From Tetrahymena thermophila SB210 (taxonomy: Eukaryota > Ciliophora > Oligohymenophorea > Hymenostomatida > Tetrahymenidae), in assembly GCF_000189635.1 (NCBI RefSeq), contig NW_002476291.1, forward strand, positions 6,907 through 70,906: 64,000 nucleotides of DNA, given 5' to 3'. Position 1 is the stretch's first letter, and the number at the start of each line of letters is the position of its first letter. Under the pieces are notes generated by a model. That model worked only from the letters and a program-made list of their open reading frames with translations. It made no database searches and was not told the DNA's origin. The translations under genes and the position numbers were made by a program. Below are positions 27,101 to 39,600 of this stretch, piece by piece.

Positions 27101-29227
27101 GTTTGTGATATATTTGAATATATAAAAGAATTTAAAACAAAATTATCAACTCTTTTAATTTATTAATTAGCTTTTTATTTGATTTATTTTTCTTTATTTA
27201 TTTATTTATTTATTTCTTTGTTTTTTAATTAAACTCATTTTTTGGTTTACCTATATATTTTTTCTTCAATATTTAAAAAGGTGGAATAAAATTGGTGTAT
27301 TAGGCTTAAGTTCTGGTTTAGTAATGTGCAATAATATCTCAAATTTGAAACTTTATCTTAAGTAAAAACAGTTTATTTGTTTTGGATTGAGATATTTTTG
27401 AAATTAAAATGAATTTAAAACAAAATAAATAAATCTTTTAATTTATTTATTTATTTGTTTTTTATTTGATTTATTTTTCTTTTTTTATTCTGTTTGTTAT
27501 TTATTTATTTATTAATTTTAATTTTTAATTTTTAACTTTTGCTTTATTATTTATTAATTAACTTTTTACTATTTCATATTATTTCTTCATTTTTTCCTTT
27601 TAAAATAACTTATAAAATATATTATTTCTTCAATAATTAAAAAGTTTCAGTAAAATTAGCAATGAATGTGCATCAAGCTTAGGTTCAGATTTAGTAAATT
27701 GCAATAATCTCTCAAATTTGACACTTGATTTAAGGTAAAAAAGTTTATTATTTTGGAATGTGATAGTTTTGAATATAAAAATGAATTTAAAACAAACTAA
27801 ACTAACTCTTTTAATTAATTTATTTATTTATTTATTAGTTTTTATTTTTGATTTATTTTACTTGTGTTTCTTTATTTGTTTACTAATTTAACTCATTTTT
27901 TCATTTTCAATTTTCTTTTTCATATTTTATCTTAATTTTTTCCTTCTAACTAAATTAGCTCTTTATATTTTTTTCGAAATTTAAAAAGGGGAAATAAAAT
28001 TGGTGATGAAGGAGCTTCAGGTTTAGGTTCTGGTTTGGGAAATCTCACTAATCTTTCAAGTTTGATACTTCATCTCTAGTAAAAACAGTTTATTTGTTTG
28101 TTTTTTTTCAATAGTGATAGTGATATTTTTGAAAATAAAAATGAATTTAAAACATAACAAACTCTTTTAATTTATTTATTTATTAGTTTTTATTTGATTT
28201 ATTTTTCTTTTTTTTATTCTACTTGTGTTTCATTCTTTTTTATTTATTTATTTTTTGCTTGTTTGCTAATTTAACTCATTTATTTTTTCATTTTCAACTT
28301 TTGCTATTATTATTGTTAATGAATTAATTTCTTAATATTTCATACTCTTTCATTCTAATTCGCTTATTAACTATATATTATGTCTTTACTATTTAAAAAG
28401 GGGTAATTAAATTGGAGAAATCGGTGCATCAAAATTAGGTTCTGATTTAGGAAAGTGCACTAATCTCTAAAATTTGATACTTGATCTAAGGTAAAAACAT
28501 ATTATTTGTTTTGTTTTGGATTGTGATAATATAAAAATGAATTTTAAAACAATTTAATTGACTCTTTTAATTAATTTATTAGCTTTTTATTTGATTTATT
28601 TTTCTTTTTTATTTTCCTTTTGTTTTTTCTATTTATTTATTTCTTTATTGTTTGTTAATTTAAATCATGTATTCATTTTCAACTTTTGCTTTTATTATTT
28701 ATTAATTAATTTCTTGCTATTTCATATTTTTCATTCTTTTTTTCCTTCTCACTAACTAGTTAATTAAATTATTTCTTAAACATTTAAAAAGTTGCAATAA
28801 AACTGGTGTAATTGGTACATCAGGCTAAAGTTCAGGTTTAGCAAATTGCACTAATCTGTCAAATTTGACACTTTATTTAAGGTAAAAACAGTTTATTTGC
28901 TTTGGTTTGCTATATTTTTAGCTTTAAAAATGAATTTAAAACAATATAATTAATTCTTTTAATTTGTTTATTAGCTTTTTATTTGATTTATTTTTCTTTT
29001 TCTTTGTCATTCTGTAAATATTTTTTATTTATAATTTTTAAATATAATTTTAGTTTAAAAATTTTATTCTAATTAATTGTTTTTGGTAATTTATTCTAAT
29101 TGATAATAAAAGTTTAGGCTATATGAACCAATCAGAATAATTGAAAATTTAAAGCAAATGTCTTAAATTAAAAAAATTAGTTTTCTTTCAAACAAATTTA
29201 TCAAAGTAATAGACAGAAAAGTGGTGA
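24152..29227 (+). CDS. LRR gene 1: twelve one-repeat exons
   Basis: Fifteen exons: 24152-24205, 24255-24310, then 24665-24754, 25062-25151, 25426-25515, 25795-25884, 26196-26285, 26600-26689, 26988-27077, 27281-27361 (81 nt), 27645-27734, 27989-28078, 28401-28490, 28792-28881, and terminal 29113-29227. All junctions are GT..AG and the total is 1296 nt, 431 residues. Each internal exon is one leucine-rich repeat of about 30 residues, of the type xNxIGDEGASGLGSGL, then NCTNLSNLTLxL, and enters and leaves in phase 2. The first two exons form a short N-terminal cap, matched in the three other LRR genes here; the last encodes a basic tail with SKCLKLKKLVFFQ. No signal peptide or kinase domain is seen. 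A cytoplasmic binding scaffold is inferred; the ligand is unknown. The first exon is the least certain part. Confidence 0.82.
24665..28881 (+). repeat. Exon-plus-intron tandem array of LRR gene 1
   Basis: The array repeats about every 200-400 nt: a conserved exon, then an intron with recognisable shared blocks (gtaaaaacagtttatttgtt at the donor, aatgaatttaaaac, a T-rich run with tttatttgattt, then ttctaacta and ttcaatatttaaaaag at the acceptor). Introns align between units as well as exons do, so the duplicating unit is exon plus intron, not the coding repeat alone. Confidence 0.8.
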
Positions 29228-29735
29228 AAAAGGATGAATAAATAAATATAAAGTATTTGAATAATAGAAAATAAAAATATATGTTTTATTACATTATTAT
29301 TTCTAATTGCAGATTTATTTTTTTAATAGAAATTAATTTGATATTAAATAAATTTATTTTTTTAATTTCATAATTACTTATTTAATTTGTATAAAATTTA
29401 AAATAATATAATTAAATTTTAAAATTTTTACTTTATATAAAACTTTTAAATTTTATTACATTTTTGTTTTATAAAAATTATTTGAAAATAAAATTCTATC
29501 TTAATTAAGCTTACTTAATTAATGAGGATTTAAAGTATTTTTCTTTGTAAATATTTTTTTAAACAAATTTAGTATAAGCTATTTATTTAATGTAAAACCA
29601 TGAATAAATTATTAAAGTTTTTTTTATTTTTAATCATTAACAAAAAATAAAAGAATTAGACTGATATTTAATTTAAATTTTAAAAATATTTAAATAACAT
29701 TTTATGAAACATAAATAATTTACACAATAATAATA
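29228..29735. other. Spacer between convergent LRR genes
   Basis: This 508-nt A/T-rich stretch lies between the stop codons of two LRR genes that face each other. It must contain both 3' ends. No further feature is seen. Confidence 0.6.
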
Positions 29736-32700
29736 TCAAAATTGTAAACTATATTTTGCTAATTTCTTTATTTTGAGAAGCTTTTAAATTAATTTTAGTT
29801 TCTCTGGCTTCTAAAGTATTGAATAGCTATTAATATTAAATAAATAAAATTTATTATTTTAAAAATATTATATACTTTTTTAAGAATAATTTTTAATTAG
29901 AATTTGATTTTAAAGTTTCATAGTAAATTTAAATTAAATAGCTTCTTTTTACACCTGAAATAAATGAAAGCATAATTTTAATTGCATAGCATTTATAATT
30001 TAGTCTAAAAAGGATTGTTAGAAAAAAAAATATTACAAATCAAAGAAAGCTAAACTAAATAGACTGTAGTTTTCTATACTAGAAAAGAAGTCTATCACAT
30101 CCTAACATTTGATTTCATTCCTACTTTTAATATATTTTACTTTATAATTTATGCATCAATTTTAATCCTTAAATGTAAATTATTAATATAAAATTTTTAA
30201 TGTCATTTAATAAATTAATCAATTTCATTTTACCTAAAATTAAGTGCTAAATGTTTAATTTTATTATTTTTCTTTAATAAAAAGCCGAATTAAGAAAGCT
30301 AAGGATCTTTTATTTAACATTAACTATTTTTAATATTTTTGATGTGATTATTTGAATTTTTTTTTCAGTTTAATAATACTAAATATTAAAAAAAGTAGAT
30401 TTTGTTAAAATAATAATATGTATTGGATAATTTTTTTTAAAATAAATTTTTTATACAATAAATCTAGGTGTAATGCAAAGAGTTTACAACCAGCTGTTAA
30501 TGCTAATAAAATTGCTGATGCACCACTATCTCCAATTTAGTTAAAACTTTTTAAATTATATTTAAAATATATTAAAAAGTAATTTGGAGGTAATCGAAAA
30601 TAATATATTTATTTTTGGTAATCAATTTATTATTTTTATGAAATTTTGGACTTAAAGAAATATATAGATTTTGATTAACTTTTATTGAGTTTTTAGTTTT
30701 ATATTTATAGATTATAATATGAAACTTAAATAAATAAGTTTGAATTTTAATTTACTTAGAAAGTTCAATAAATAATAAAAATCATTGAATTAAAATGGCT
30801 AAATATTATCATTTGTAAATTTTCTTTTTAAAAAAAATTTTCACTTTTTTTTTGCAAATTATTCATAAATTTTTAAGGTATTAAAACAATAAAAATAAAT
30901 AGCATTTTTTAAAAATCATATAAAGGAGAATATATAGTAAATAAATTGATTTATTCAATATTTATTTTTAAGAAATATATTTATCATTTTTATCTTATCC
31001 TCCTCTTCTATCAAAATTTTAAAAATTAACAATAAAAAACAAAATTGTAAATTATTTACTTCAAATTAAGCTTTAAGGATAAAAGATTTTAGTAATTTTA
31101 GAAAATCTTTCCTAAGTTTTATGGGCCTTTTTCTGTAATATTGTTATTTCTTTTTAATTAACAAAATAAAATTTTAAAAATACACTAGCATGAAATAAAT
31201 TTTTTGATTATAATAGATTAATTTGGTAATAAATTAATGTATGAAAATAAATAATATATTTACGAAAATTTTAGATTAAGATTTTAGAGATTTTTGCAAT
31301 TTGCTAGTTCGAAAATTATGCCTGAAAAACCTTCATCACCAATTTAATTATTACTTAAAATTTTATAAATATGTTAAAGTTAATATAAATTTATTAATGA
31401 ATTTTATGTAAAATAAGCGTTTTTATTTTATAATTTCAATTTAAATTTTATAAAATTATCTGAATTAAACTAAAATGTATGTTAATCTTTTTTATATTTA
31501 TAATTTCATTCATTTTTAAAAATAGATTGAATGAAATTATAATAATATTTTTTAAGAATCAAATTAATTTGTTTGATAGACAGACATAAAATTAGATCTT
31601 TATTTTTAACTTTATTATACTTTTATCTTAGACAAATTTTTAATAAAATTAATGATAGAAAAATAAATTAAAATTAGTTTATATTTTTACTAGAAATCAA
31701 TTTTCACATTTTAAAGGACTTTGCATTTTGATAAACCAGAGCATAAACCTTTAGCACCATCATTATCAATTTTATTCTAACTTTAAATTTTTAAATATAT
31801 TATTAAAAATACAATAATAAATAATAACTTAAAACATTTATTTATTAAATTTAAACTATTTAAGTTAAGGTTTTAAAATTAAAAATATGAATTTTTTACG
31901 AAAAATCGACTTAGAAATTTAAAAGATTATCACAATTTCCTATGTTTTAGCCTAAGTGCATAACACCTATACCTACAAAACTGCCTTTGCTTTTTTATAT
32001 TAATCAATATAATTAAAAAGAGAAAAATTAATTTTGTATACCGAAGCTAGAGTTTCAAGTTTTAAAGATTTACAATATTCTAAATCATAATAGAACCTAA
32101 AGTTACACCTTAATCATAAGGACTTATATAAATAAAAGTATTTAAATTGAAATTAAAAAGAAAAACTCTTAAATAATTTTGATTGCTCATACTAATAAAA
32201 ATTAAAACCGTCAATCCTTATTAATTAAGGCTTATTTATTTTAAAGCCTCTAGCTAAGATTTTCTAGTACATTTAATTCTCACTCATCATTTTTTTATAT
32301 AAATTTAGACTGAAAATATGAGGTATTATAAGATTTATTTAATAGATATTTAGATCAAATAAAATATTTTGGTGTTAGTTAAATAAAACATTAAGGATTG
32401 AAGATTTAATTTCAAAAAATAAAGTTGTTTTTATTGTTTAGATTATTTTTAAAACTATGAATAATATTAATAAAATTTATTTACGTCAATTTCAAAGTAA
32501 ATGTTGTTAGATTGGAGCAATTTACTAGAGAAGGACAAAAAATCTATGTATCTAAATAATCTATAGGATTCGATCTTTATGAAAAAAATAGTAAATGAAT
32601 TAAAATTTGAATTATTTTTCTTATATTTTTTACTTTAAGTTCATATTTAAATTCTAAATACTTTTGCATTTGAATAAAGGAGTAACTAAATTTGAAAAAC

Positions 32701-35700
32701 CTTAGGCGTTTAGATGGTTAATCCTTTTGATATAAAATAAATTATCATACTAAATAAAAAAAGAAATATATTTTTTAATAAAAAAATGTATATATTTATC
32801 CAAAAGCTTGTATAAAATAATAGAATATTATTTTACCTAAGATTAAGCACATAATTTTTGAGATTAGTTAGATTTTCGAAGATTTAGCCTAAACCTATTG
32901 CACCCTTTTCTTTAATACGATTACACCTTATTTTTTAGAAAGATTACGTTTTTTTTTTTTTGAATTATTATTTTAGTATTTTATATTTTTGTTGATTTCT
33001 TTATTGCTTTCAAAAATTTAATAAATTCTTAAAAATGAAAAAATGATACATTTTTTAAATTTAATGAAATAGTTATGTTAAATTTTAATCTTTATTTACT
33101 AAAATTAGTAATAAATTTATATAATAAACTGATCAAAAATAAATTGTTAGAAAATATTTTTACTCTAGCATGAGTTTCAAATTTTAAACCATGGAGCACT
33201 TTGATATAGCTTGACCTAAACTATATGCACCATCATCACCAATTTCATTAGAACTAATTTAATTATTTAATAATCATTCATTATTATTTTATTATTTAAA
33301 TTAAAAGCTGGATAAATTTATTTTCTGATAATTTTTAGAGAATGATATACTTTTTTTTAACAGTTAGAAAAATAATAAATAAATAATTAATTAAATATTT
33401 TACTCCATTTATAGTGTTAAATCTGAAAGAAATTTACAATTTGGCCAATTAGAGCATAAGTCTTATGTTCCTTTTGGACCAATTTTGTTGTAGCTTTACA
33501 TATTTTAAGAAAAAATTAATTATTTTTTATTTTTTTAGAAAAGCATTTAAAATAAAGAATTAAATAAAATTAAAAATTAAAACTAAAAAATTAAGAAAAA
33601 AACTGATATTATTTATATATTTAATCATTTAAATAAATTTAAATTCAAAAAATAAAATTAAATTCTAATTATTTTACTAAAGAAACAATTCTAAAATACT
33701 AATATTCCTGCAAGATGAAAAAGCAAGTCCTAAAGCTGAAGCTCCCTAAGCACCTATTTCATTGGCTCTATAAATAATCGCCAATTTTTAGAGTAGTTAA
33801 TTTCTCAATAAATAATAAAAAGCAAATGTAATTTTTACCGTAGGCTAATTTTCAACTCAGAGATATTGGTTAAATTTGCTAAAGCAGTAGCTAAACTTTA
33901 TGCTCCTTTTTATTCAATTTTATTCCTCCTTTATGTAATTAATTTTTTAATTTTATGAGATATTGGTTAAATAAATATTAAAAAATTAAATAATTTCTTA
34001 CATAAGTATGAGTTTTAAAGACTATAGATTTTTACAAGATTCTAAGCTTGAACTTAAGGTTTATATACCGTTATCACTAATCTCATTTGAACTTTAAAAA
34101 TATATTGATTTTTTTTTAAATTTTTATTGAGAATTTCAAAAATATTTTGTTTTTTTAAAATATATAATCAATCCGAAATGAGGAATTTATACAATAAATA
34201 AAAAAATAAAATAAGCAATAATATTAAACAAATAATATAATTTAACCTTAACAATAATTTCAAAACTTGAAGATTTTTACAGCTTGCTAATCCTAATCCC
34301 AAATATTTTGCACCTTCATCTCCTATTTAACTTTATTAAGAAAAAATTAATAATTATTATTGAGATAGTAAAATAGCATTATAAATTATCTACCTAAGTG
34401 TTAATTTTAAATTAGTTAGATTATCACAATTTGTGAGTATAGAACTCAAATGTAGAGCACCCAATACTCCAATTTTTGTATGACTATTTTAATATTATAA
34501 TCGATATTAATTAATAAAAATAATTTGTAGATTTGATATAGAAGTCAAAGAAAATAAACATTTATTTAAATTAAAAGTCAATTAATAAAAATTAAGTTTA
34601 AATAAATTAAATTGAAAGAATTATAAAAATTTTAAATTTAAAAAAAAACAAAATAAATAAATAATTAAATTATTTTACTCTAAATTTAATTTCAAAGTTT
34701 TCAAAGATTTGTTATCCTTAAGAATAGATGTTAATTCAAGAATATCTTCACTATAAATTTCAGTTTCTCTAATTAATTTATATAAAAATTAATTATTTTC
34801 TTCTACTTGTAAAAAAGCAAGGAATAAAAATATATAAAAAGGGGGGTTAAATATGAAATTTTTCATAAAATAGTTTTCATATTTATTTATTGCATATTTA
34901 AAATATTTTATTTTCCTACATTAATTCCCTTTTCCTCTCTACCCTTCCATACATAAAGACAAATAATAGAAAATATTTAATTTCATGATACTATATTAAC
35001 AATAAAAAAGTGGATAAAAATAAATTATACTGCATGTTAAGATTCAAAGTATGTAAAAGAGAGCAAAATTTTAAAGCAGAACATAATTGTTATAATCCTT
35101 CTTTTCTTATATCAGTAAATCTTTAATTTATAAATAATATATTAATTATTATTAAAATATTAGTATTAAATTAAAATATAAAATTAATAATTTAATTTTT
35201 TCTATTTTAATAAAAAAGTTAAACAATTAAAAATAATTTTTTACTATAATTCAATCTTTAATATTTCAAGGTTAGTGAATTATGCTAATTTATGACCTAA
35301 ATTTCAAAACCCATCATTACCAATTGTTTATGCCCTTTTATATTAATAATTTAATACAAATATTTTTAAATAAGAAAAAATTAATTTAAAATGCATTAAA
35401 GACTAATTTGAATAAATAATTTATTATTTTTAAAAAATAAAATATTTCTATCTTTAAATACAATCAACAAATAGATAGTATTTAAATAATTTTAATTTTT
35501 TATCAAGGCGTTTTAAATCAGATTTTTATTAATATTTTCCTCAAAAAAATTGATTATTTATTTATTTCAAATTTTAAATAATTATTTTGTAATAATTTGA
35601 TTAAATAATCAATCTATGATAACTATTTATTATTTTACTTTAAGTCAATTTAAAAAATTGATAAGGCCTAATTTTCAAAGTTTGTAAACTTTTTTTGAAA

Positions 35701-35781
35701 TAAAAAACATTTTAATATTAGATTTGTATCAAATCAAATTACATTTTCTAAATTAGTAAATTTATATTTCTATTATAGCAT
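29736..35781 (-). CDS. LRR gene 2: about 21 one-repeat exons, one with UGA
   Basis: Exons in order: 35743-35781 (MLQQKYKFTNLEN), 35639-35688, then repeats 35245-35334, 35031-35120, 34679-34768, 34394-34483, 34247-34330, 34002-34091, 33839-33928, 33678-33767, 33404-33493, 33164-33253, 32837-32926, 32634-32723, 32485-32574, 32042-32122, 31900-31989, 31691-31780, 31264-31353, 31060-31149, 30457-30546, 30234-30323, 30037-30123, and terminal 29736-29826. The sum is 2052 nt, 684 codons. Repeats are 81-90 nt, all phase 2, and far more diverged than in the other LRR genes; introns no longer align. The tail contains KPEKLKLIQKLLKIKKLAKY. The third exon holds an in-frame TGA (after NDGF); skipping that 90-nt exon keeps the frame. 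It is otherwise open, so selection on coding seems likely. Role: LRR scaffold, ligand unknown. Confidence 0.8.
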
Positions 35782-36340
35782 TTTTCTTTTTCTTTTATTT
35801 GTATTCAAATTATTAATCTCAGATTAATTAAAACAAAATCTTAATTAAAACAATTATGATTAAATTACTCATTTTATTTGCAAAAAAGTCAAAAAAATTA
35901 TGTTTTATTTAATAGCAAGAAATTGTGATTAAAAACAAAATATAAAAATAATTGGATTGTTTTTAATTTTTACCCTAAATTCTCTTAAGATTGGTGAAGA
36001 AGTAAGTTGAAAAATTATATTTTTTATAAAATCAATTAAGGTATTTATTTATTTATATAAAATTTATTAGAATAAAATGCAATAGAAAAATTTATAATAA
36101 ATAATTAGAATTATAATTTTAATTTAGGCTTCTAAGTAATTATTATCATTAATAAAATTTGATAAAATGAAATTCAAGGTTTGTTTAATAAAATAAAAAG
36201 CAAAGAATTTATTCAATTAAATAAAATATTAATGATAAGTATTTTAAATTTAAATATCTAAGACATTTCTATAAAAAATAAAAGAAAATACTTATTTATA
36301 TTTATATATTTATTGTATTTTTAAGCTTAAGCTGATTTTC
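35782..36340. other. Spacer with possible LRR relic
   Basis: No intact gene is seen. Near 35955-36000 the minus strand reads a short CACCAATCTTAAGAGAATTT stretch ahead of GGTAAAAAT that looks like the end of an LRR exon, but its phase does not fit and no acceptor supports it. The rest is A/T sequence including the likely 5' flank of LRR gene 2. Confidence 0.4.
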
Positions 36341-36685
36341 TCAGCATTTAGTTTATTAAATAAGAGATGTTTAATAAACACCGAATTCACTATCTGCTAA
36401 ATCTAATTCAAATTATTAAGTATGCTATGGCAAAAGGCAATCTGTGTCAAAATCAAAGGTTTCAGGTTTTTTTTCATATTAAGTAGATTTGAATTAGAAT
36501 TTAAAAGCCATATTTTTTTTACAAACATTTCTTATCCATAATTTGTTTGTGTCCAAATTTAAAGTAGATTAGAAGCATTCATCATCATCAGCAGCAGATC
36601 TTAGGCTCACATTATTTTTCAATGTACTAAGAGTGAAAATACTTAACAGAGATATTAAGGAAATAATTACCAAAGCAAGTTTCAT
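36341..36685 (-). CDS. Small secreted four-cysteine protein, divergent member
   Basis: A single exon of 115 codons (114 residues), ATG to TGA. It starts MKLALVIISLISLLSIFTLS, a clear signal peptide, followed by a short LRS-containing segment and a compact domain with Cys37, Cys55, one Cys in TDCLL and a C-terminal Cys114. The pattern matches the family at 40264-40599, 53924-54256 and 56506-56838: C, then xxNxCxxxxxFKF, then CLxxxxxQxFELD, then a final Cys just before the stop. It is the most diverged member. Two disulfides and an extracellular or secretory-granule location are inferred. I recognise no known family and assign no function. Confidence 0.85.
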
Positions 36686-39600
36686 TTTTTTAAATCTTTT
36701 TTTTAGTTTCTATTTGATTTGAATATAAATTAATTATTGTATTTTTATGAACACTTAAAATATTTAAATAATATCTATTACTATTGAATAAAGACAAAAT
36801 CAAAATTAAAAATCTATGTTCAATAGTAAAAGATTTATTTTTTAGTAATTACAATATTTTATATTTAAGCAAAGTTAATTATATTTTATTTCTGATATAA
36901 AAAATGTATTTCTTATATTAGCAATATATTTCTTATCACATGGAGATTAATTATGCCTTCTTTTTTATTTATAAATATGTCAAAATAATATTTTTACTTT
37001 CTATCTCTTTATTAAAAATCACATGAACTTAAAAAAAAAGTTATCATATCATAATAGTTTCATTTAAAATGGATACAATTGCATTTTTATTAACTAATAT
37101 AGAGCCTTAAAACTAACTATTTGAGAGGTTATAAAAATTATTAAGATTTTATATCTTATCAGGTGCTATTACAAATTTGATGAGGAAAATTAATTAATTA
37201 ATAACTATCTGATCAAAAAACAAAATATTTCTTAAATTAGCAATATATTTCTAATCACATGGATATTAATTGTGCCTTCTTTTTTCTACAGAAATATGTC
37301 AAAATAATACTTTTACTTTGTATCTCTTTATTAAAAATCACATGAACTTTAAAAAAAAGTTATCATATCATAATAGTTTCATTTAAAATGGATACAATTG
37401 CATTTTTATTAACTAATATAGAGCCTAAAAACTAACTATTTGAGAGGTTATAAAAATTATTAAGATTTTATTTCTTATCAGGTGCTATTACTTATTTGAT
37501 GAGGAAAATTAAATTAATAACTATCTGATCAAAAACATTTACAAAACATTTCTGATTAGTTTAAGAATAATTAAATCTTCTTTTTTCTTATCAGAATAAG
37601 TCAAAATAATTAATTTTCTTACATTTTACCTCTTTAGTAAAAATTATATGAACAAACTATTAAGTTTTTTACCCTAAATCATAATAAAATATCTAATCTA
37701 CCCAAATGAAGTCAAAGTAATAATTCTACATTTGTTTCTAATAAGCTAAGCGAGGAATTTGTTTTGATTTTATATCAAAACAATTAATTGAAAGGAAAGT
37801 ATAGTTTTACTTTTGCTTTTTAATGCATAGAAATCAAACATTTTGATAATTAAAAAAATTAATATGAAAATAAAGTTGATTCAATTAACTAACCATCCTT
37901 TAATTTTATTATTTGAAATATCTCAAAACACAAATTTTTAACTATTTATTATAAATTTTATACTTAATAAAATTAGTTAGTTAGTTAGTTGAGGAGATAT
38001 TGATTTTTTTTTAATTGATAAAAGCTCATATTTGAATAATAAATATTAAAGTATATATAGAAATTATCTGTATAGAAAAATTAAATTTTAGTTAATCAAT
38101 TTTTTCTTACCAGATATTAAAGTCTAAAGTTATTTGATAATAATTATTATTAAAATTGTCTACAATATAAATACAAAAGTATCTGTCTGACCAGAGGTAT
38201 TAATGTAACTATATCAGAAATTATAAGCTTAAAATTACCACAAACTAATTAGATTTTTAATTATATTCGATGAGCACCTAAATAAGTCCTTTTTAAAAAT
38301 GTTTAATGAATTAAAATAAATTCGTGTGAAATCTTTTAAAAATCCTACACAAATAAACAAAATATTTTATAACTTATAAATATCTCTCATGTCTCTTTTT
38401 ATAAATGCATAAAACTTAACAAAATATAGAATCTTCTGTTTTTATAAGATATCAATTAATAAGCGAATTTTATTTCTTCTTTGATATAGATAGTTTGTTT
38501 GCATACCAAATAAATAATATTAAAAAAATAAATTGACTTACTATTTATTATAAACTCTTCTTTCTAATTTTTATTGTGAAAATAAATAAGGCATAAGGAT
38601 GAACTTTTAAACTTTTTTATATAAAAATATTTAATTAATTTAAAACCTTCAAATTAAGTGTATCTTTTTATTTATTTATTTATTAATTACCTTCTTTGAG
38701 ATATCTTAATTAATATATTTATTTCTAATATTTATTGATATTCATTTCCATGATTAAATTGTCTTTTATCAGCTGCAAAATTTTTTTTTGAAGCTTTCCT
38801 TCTTTTTTCTTACTTTCTTCTGATACATACAATTAAGTTGATAATATAATCTAAATAATAAAATTAATGTTGTTAAGGAACTAATTAAGCTCCTAATTTA
38901 GTTAAAGATAAAGTTGACATTTATTTTCTTTCAACTCCTGTTTCTTATAAAATCTTAACTTTTGGTGAGATGAGAGAGGAAAAATATATATAATTGTTAA
39001 AATCCAAAAATAATATTTTAGGTTGTTAACTTTTAATAAATTAATACAATAATATATTATTTATGCTTGAAAAAGGAAAATTAAGAGTCATATTTATTAA
39101 AAAGTAAGTAATACAAAAATATCTAAAATAATATAATTTTAAGTTAATAATTTTAAAAAGACTTGTATATTTTTTAATTATTATACAAAAGAAACGAATA
39201 GTATATTAACAATTTTTAAAATTTACTACTTATATTAACAATTTTTTATAAAATTAAATGTATCTTATAAACTTAAATCTTCTACATTTTTTACAAGCCC
39301 AGCCATTAAATACTTTAGGATATTAAATGAAAAAATAAAAACATTTAATTGATTAAAAATATTCTGGAACTGTTTGTTTGTTTTATTAATCAAAAAAATA
39401 AAAAAGGAAGCTTGGTTTTTTTATTTGATAGATCAAAAATAAAAATTATTTTTGAGGTTAATTTGAAAAGGGAGGTTTGTTTCCCTTTAAAATTTTGTAA
39501 AAAACTTATATTCTTTCAAATATTGAATTTTTGAAAAAAATATTTTAGTTTGAAAAAGAATTCAATTTACCCACCTACCTATATGAACTCAATTTTAATG

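Noticed and set aside
28558-28755. Plus-strand 65-codon Phe/Leu-rich frame
   Set aside because: It is T-rich intron sequence between two LRR exons.
24665-28881. Non-coding satellite array or CRISPR-like repeat
   Set aside because: Regular spacing is explained by exon-intron units with conserved splice sites, phase and LRR frame; the genome is eukaryotic.
32180-32335. Extra LRR exon on the minus strand
   Set aside because: A PQLIRID-like end is visible, but donor phase is wrong and no GT fits; the gene is already in frame without it.
34840-34860. ggggggtt as telomeric repeat
   Set aside because: A single short run, not an array of GGGGTT; similar lone runs occur in introns of the receptor genes.
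39349-39534. Plus-strand 61-codon frame
   Set aside because: The related sequence near 55740-55880 does not preserve the frame, so it is flank of the secreted-gene duplication.
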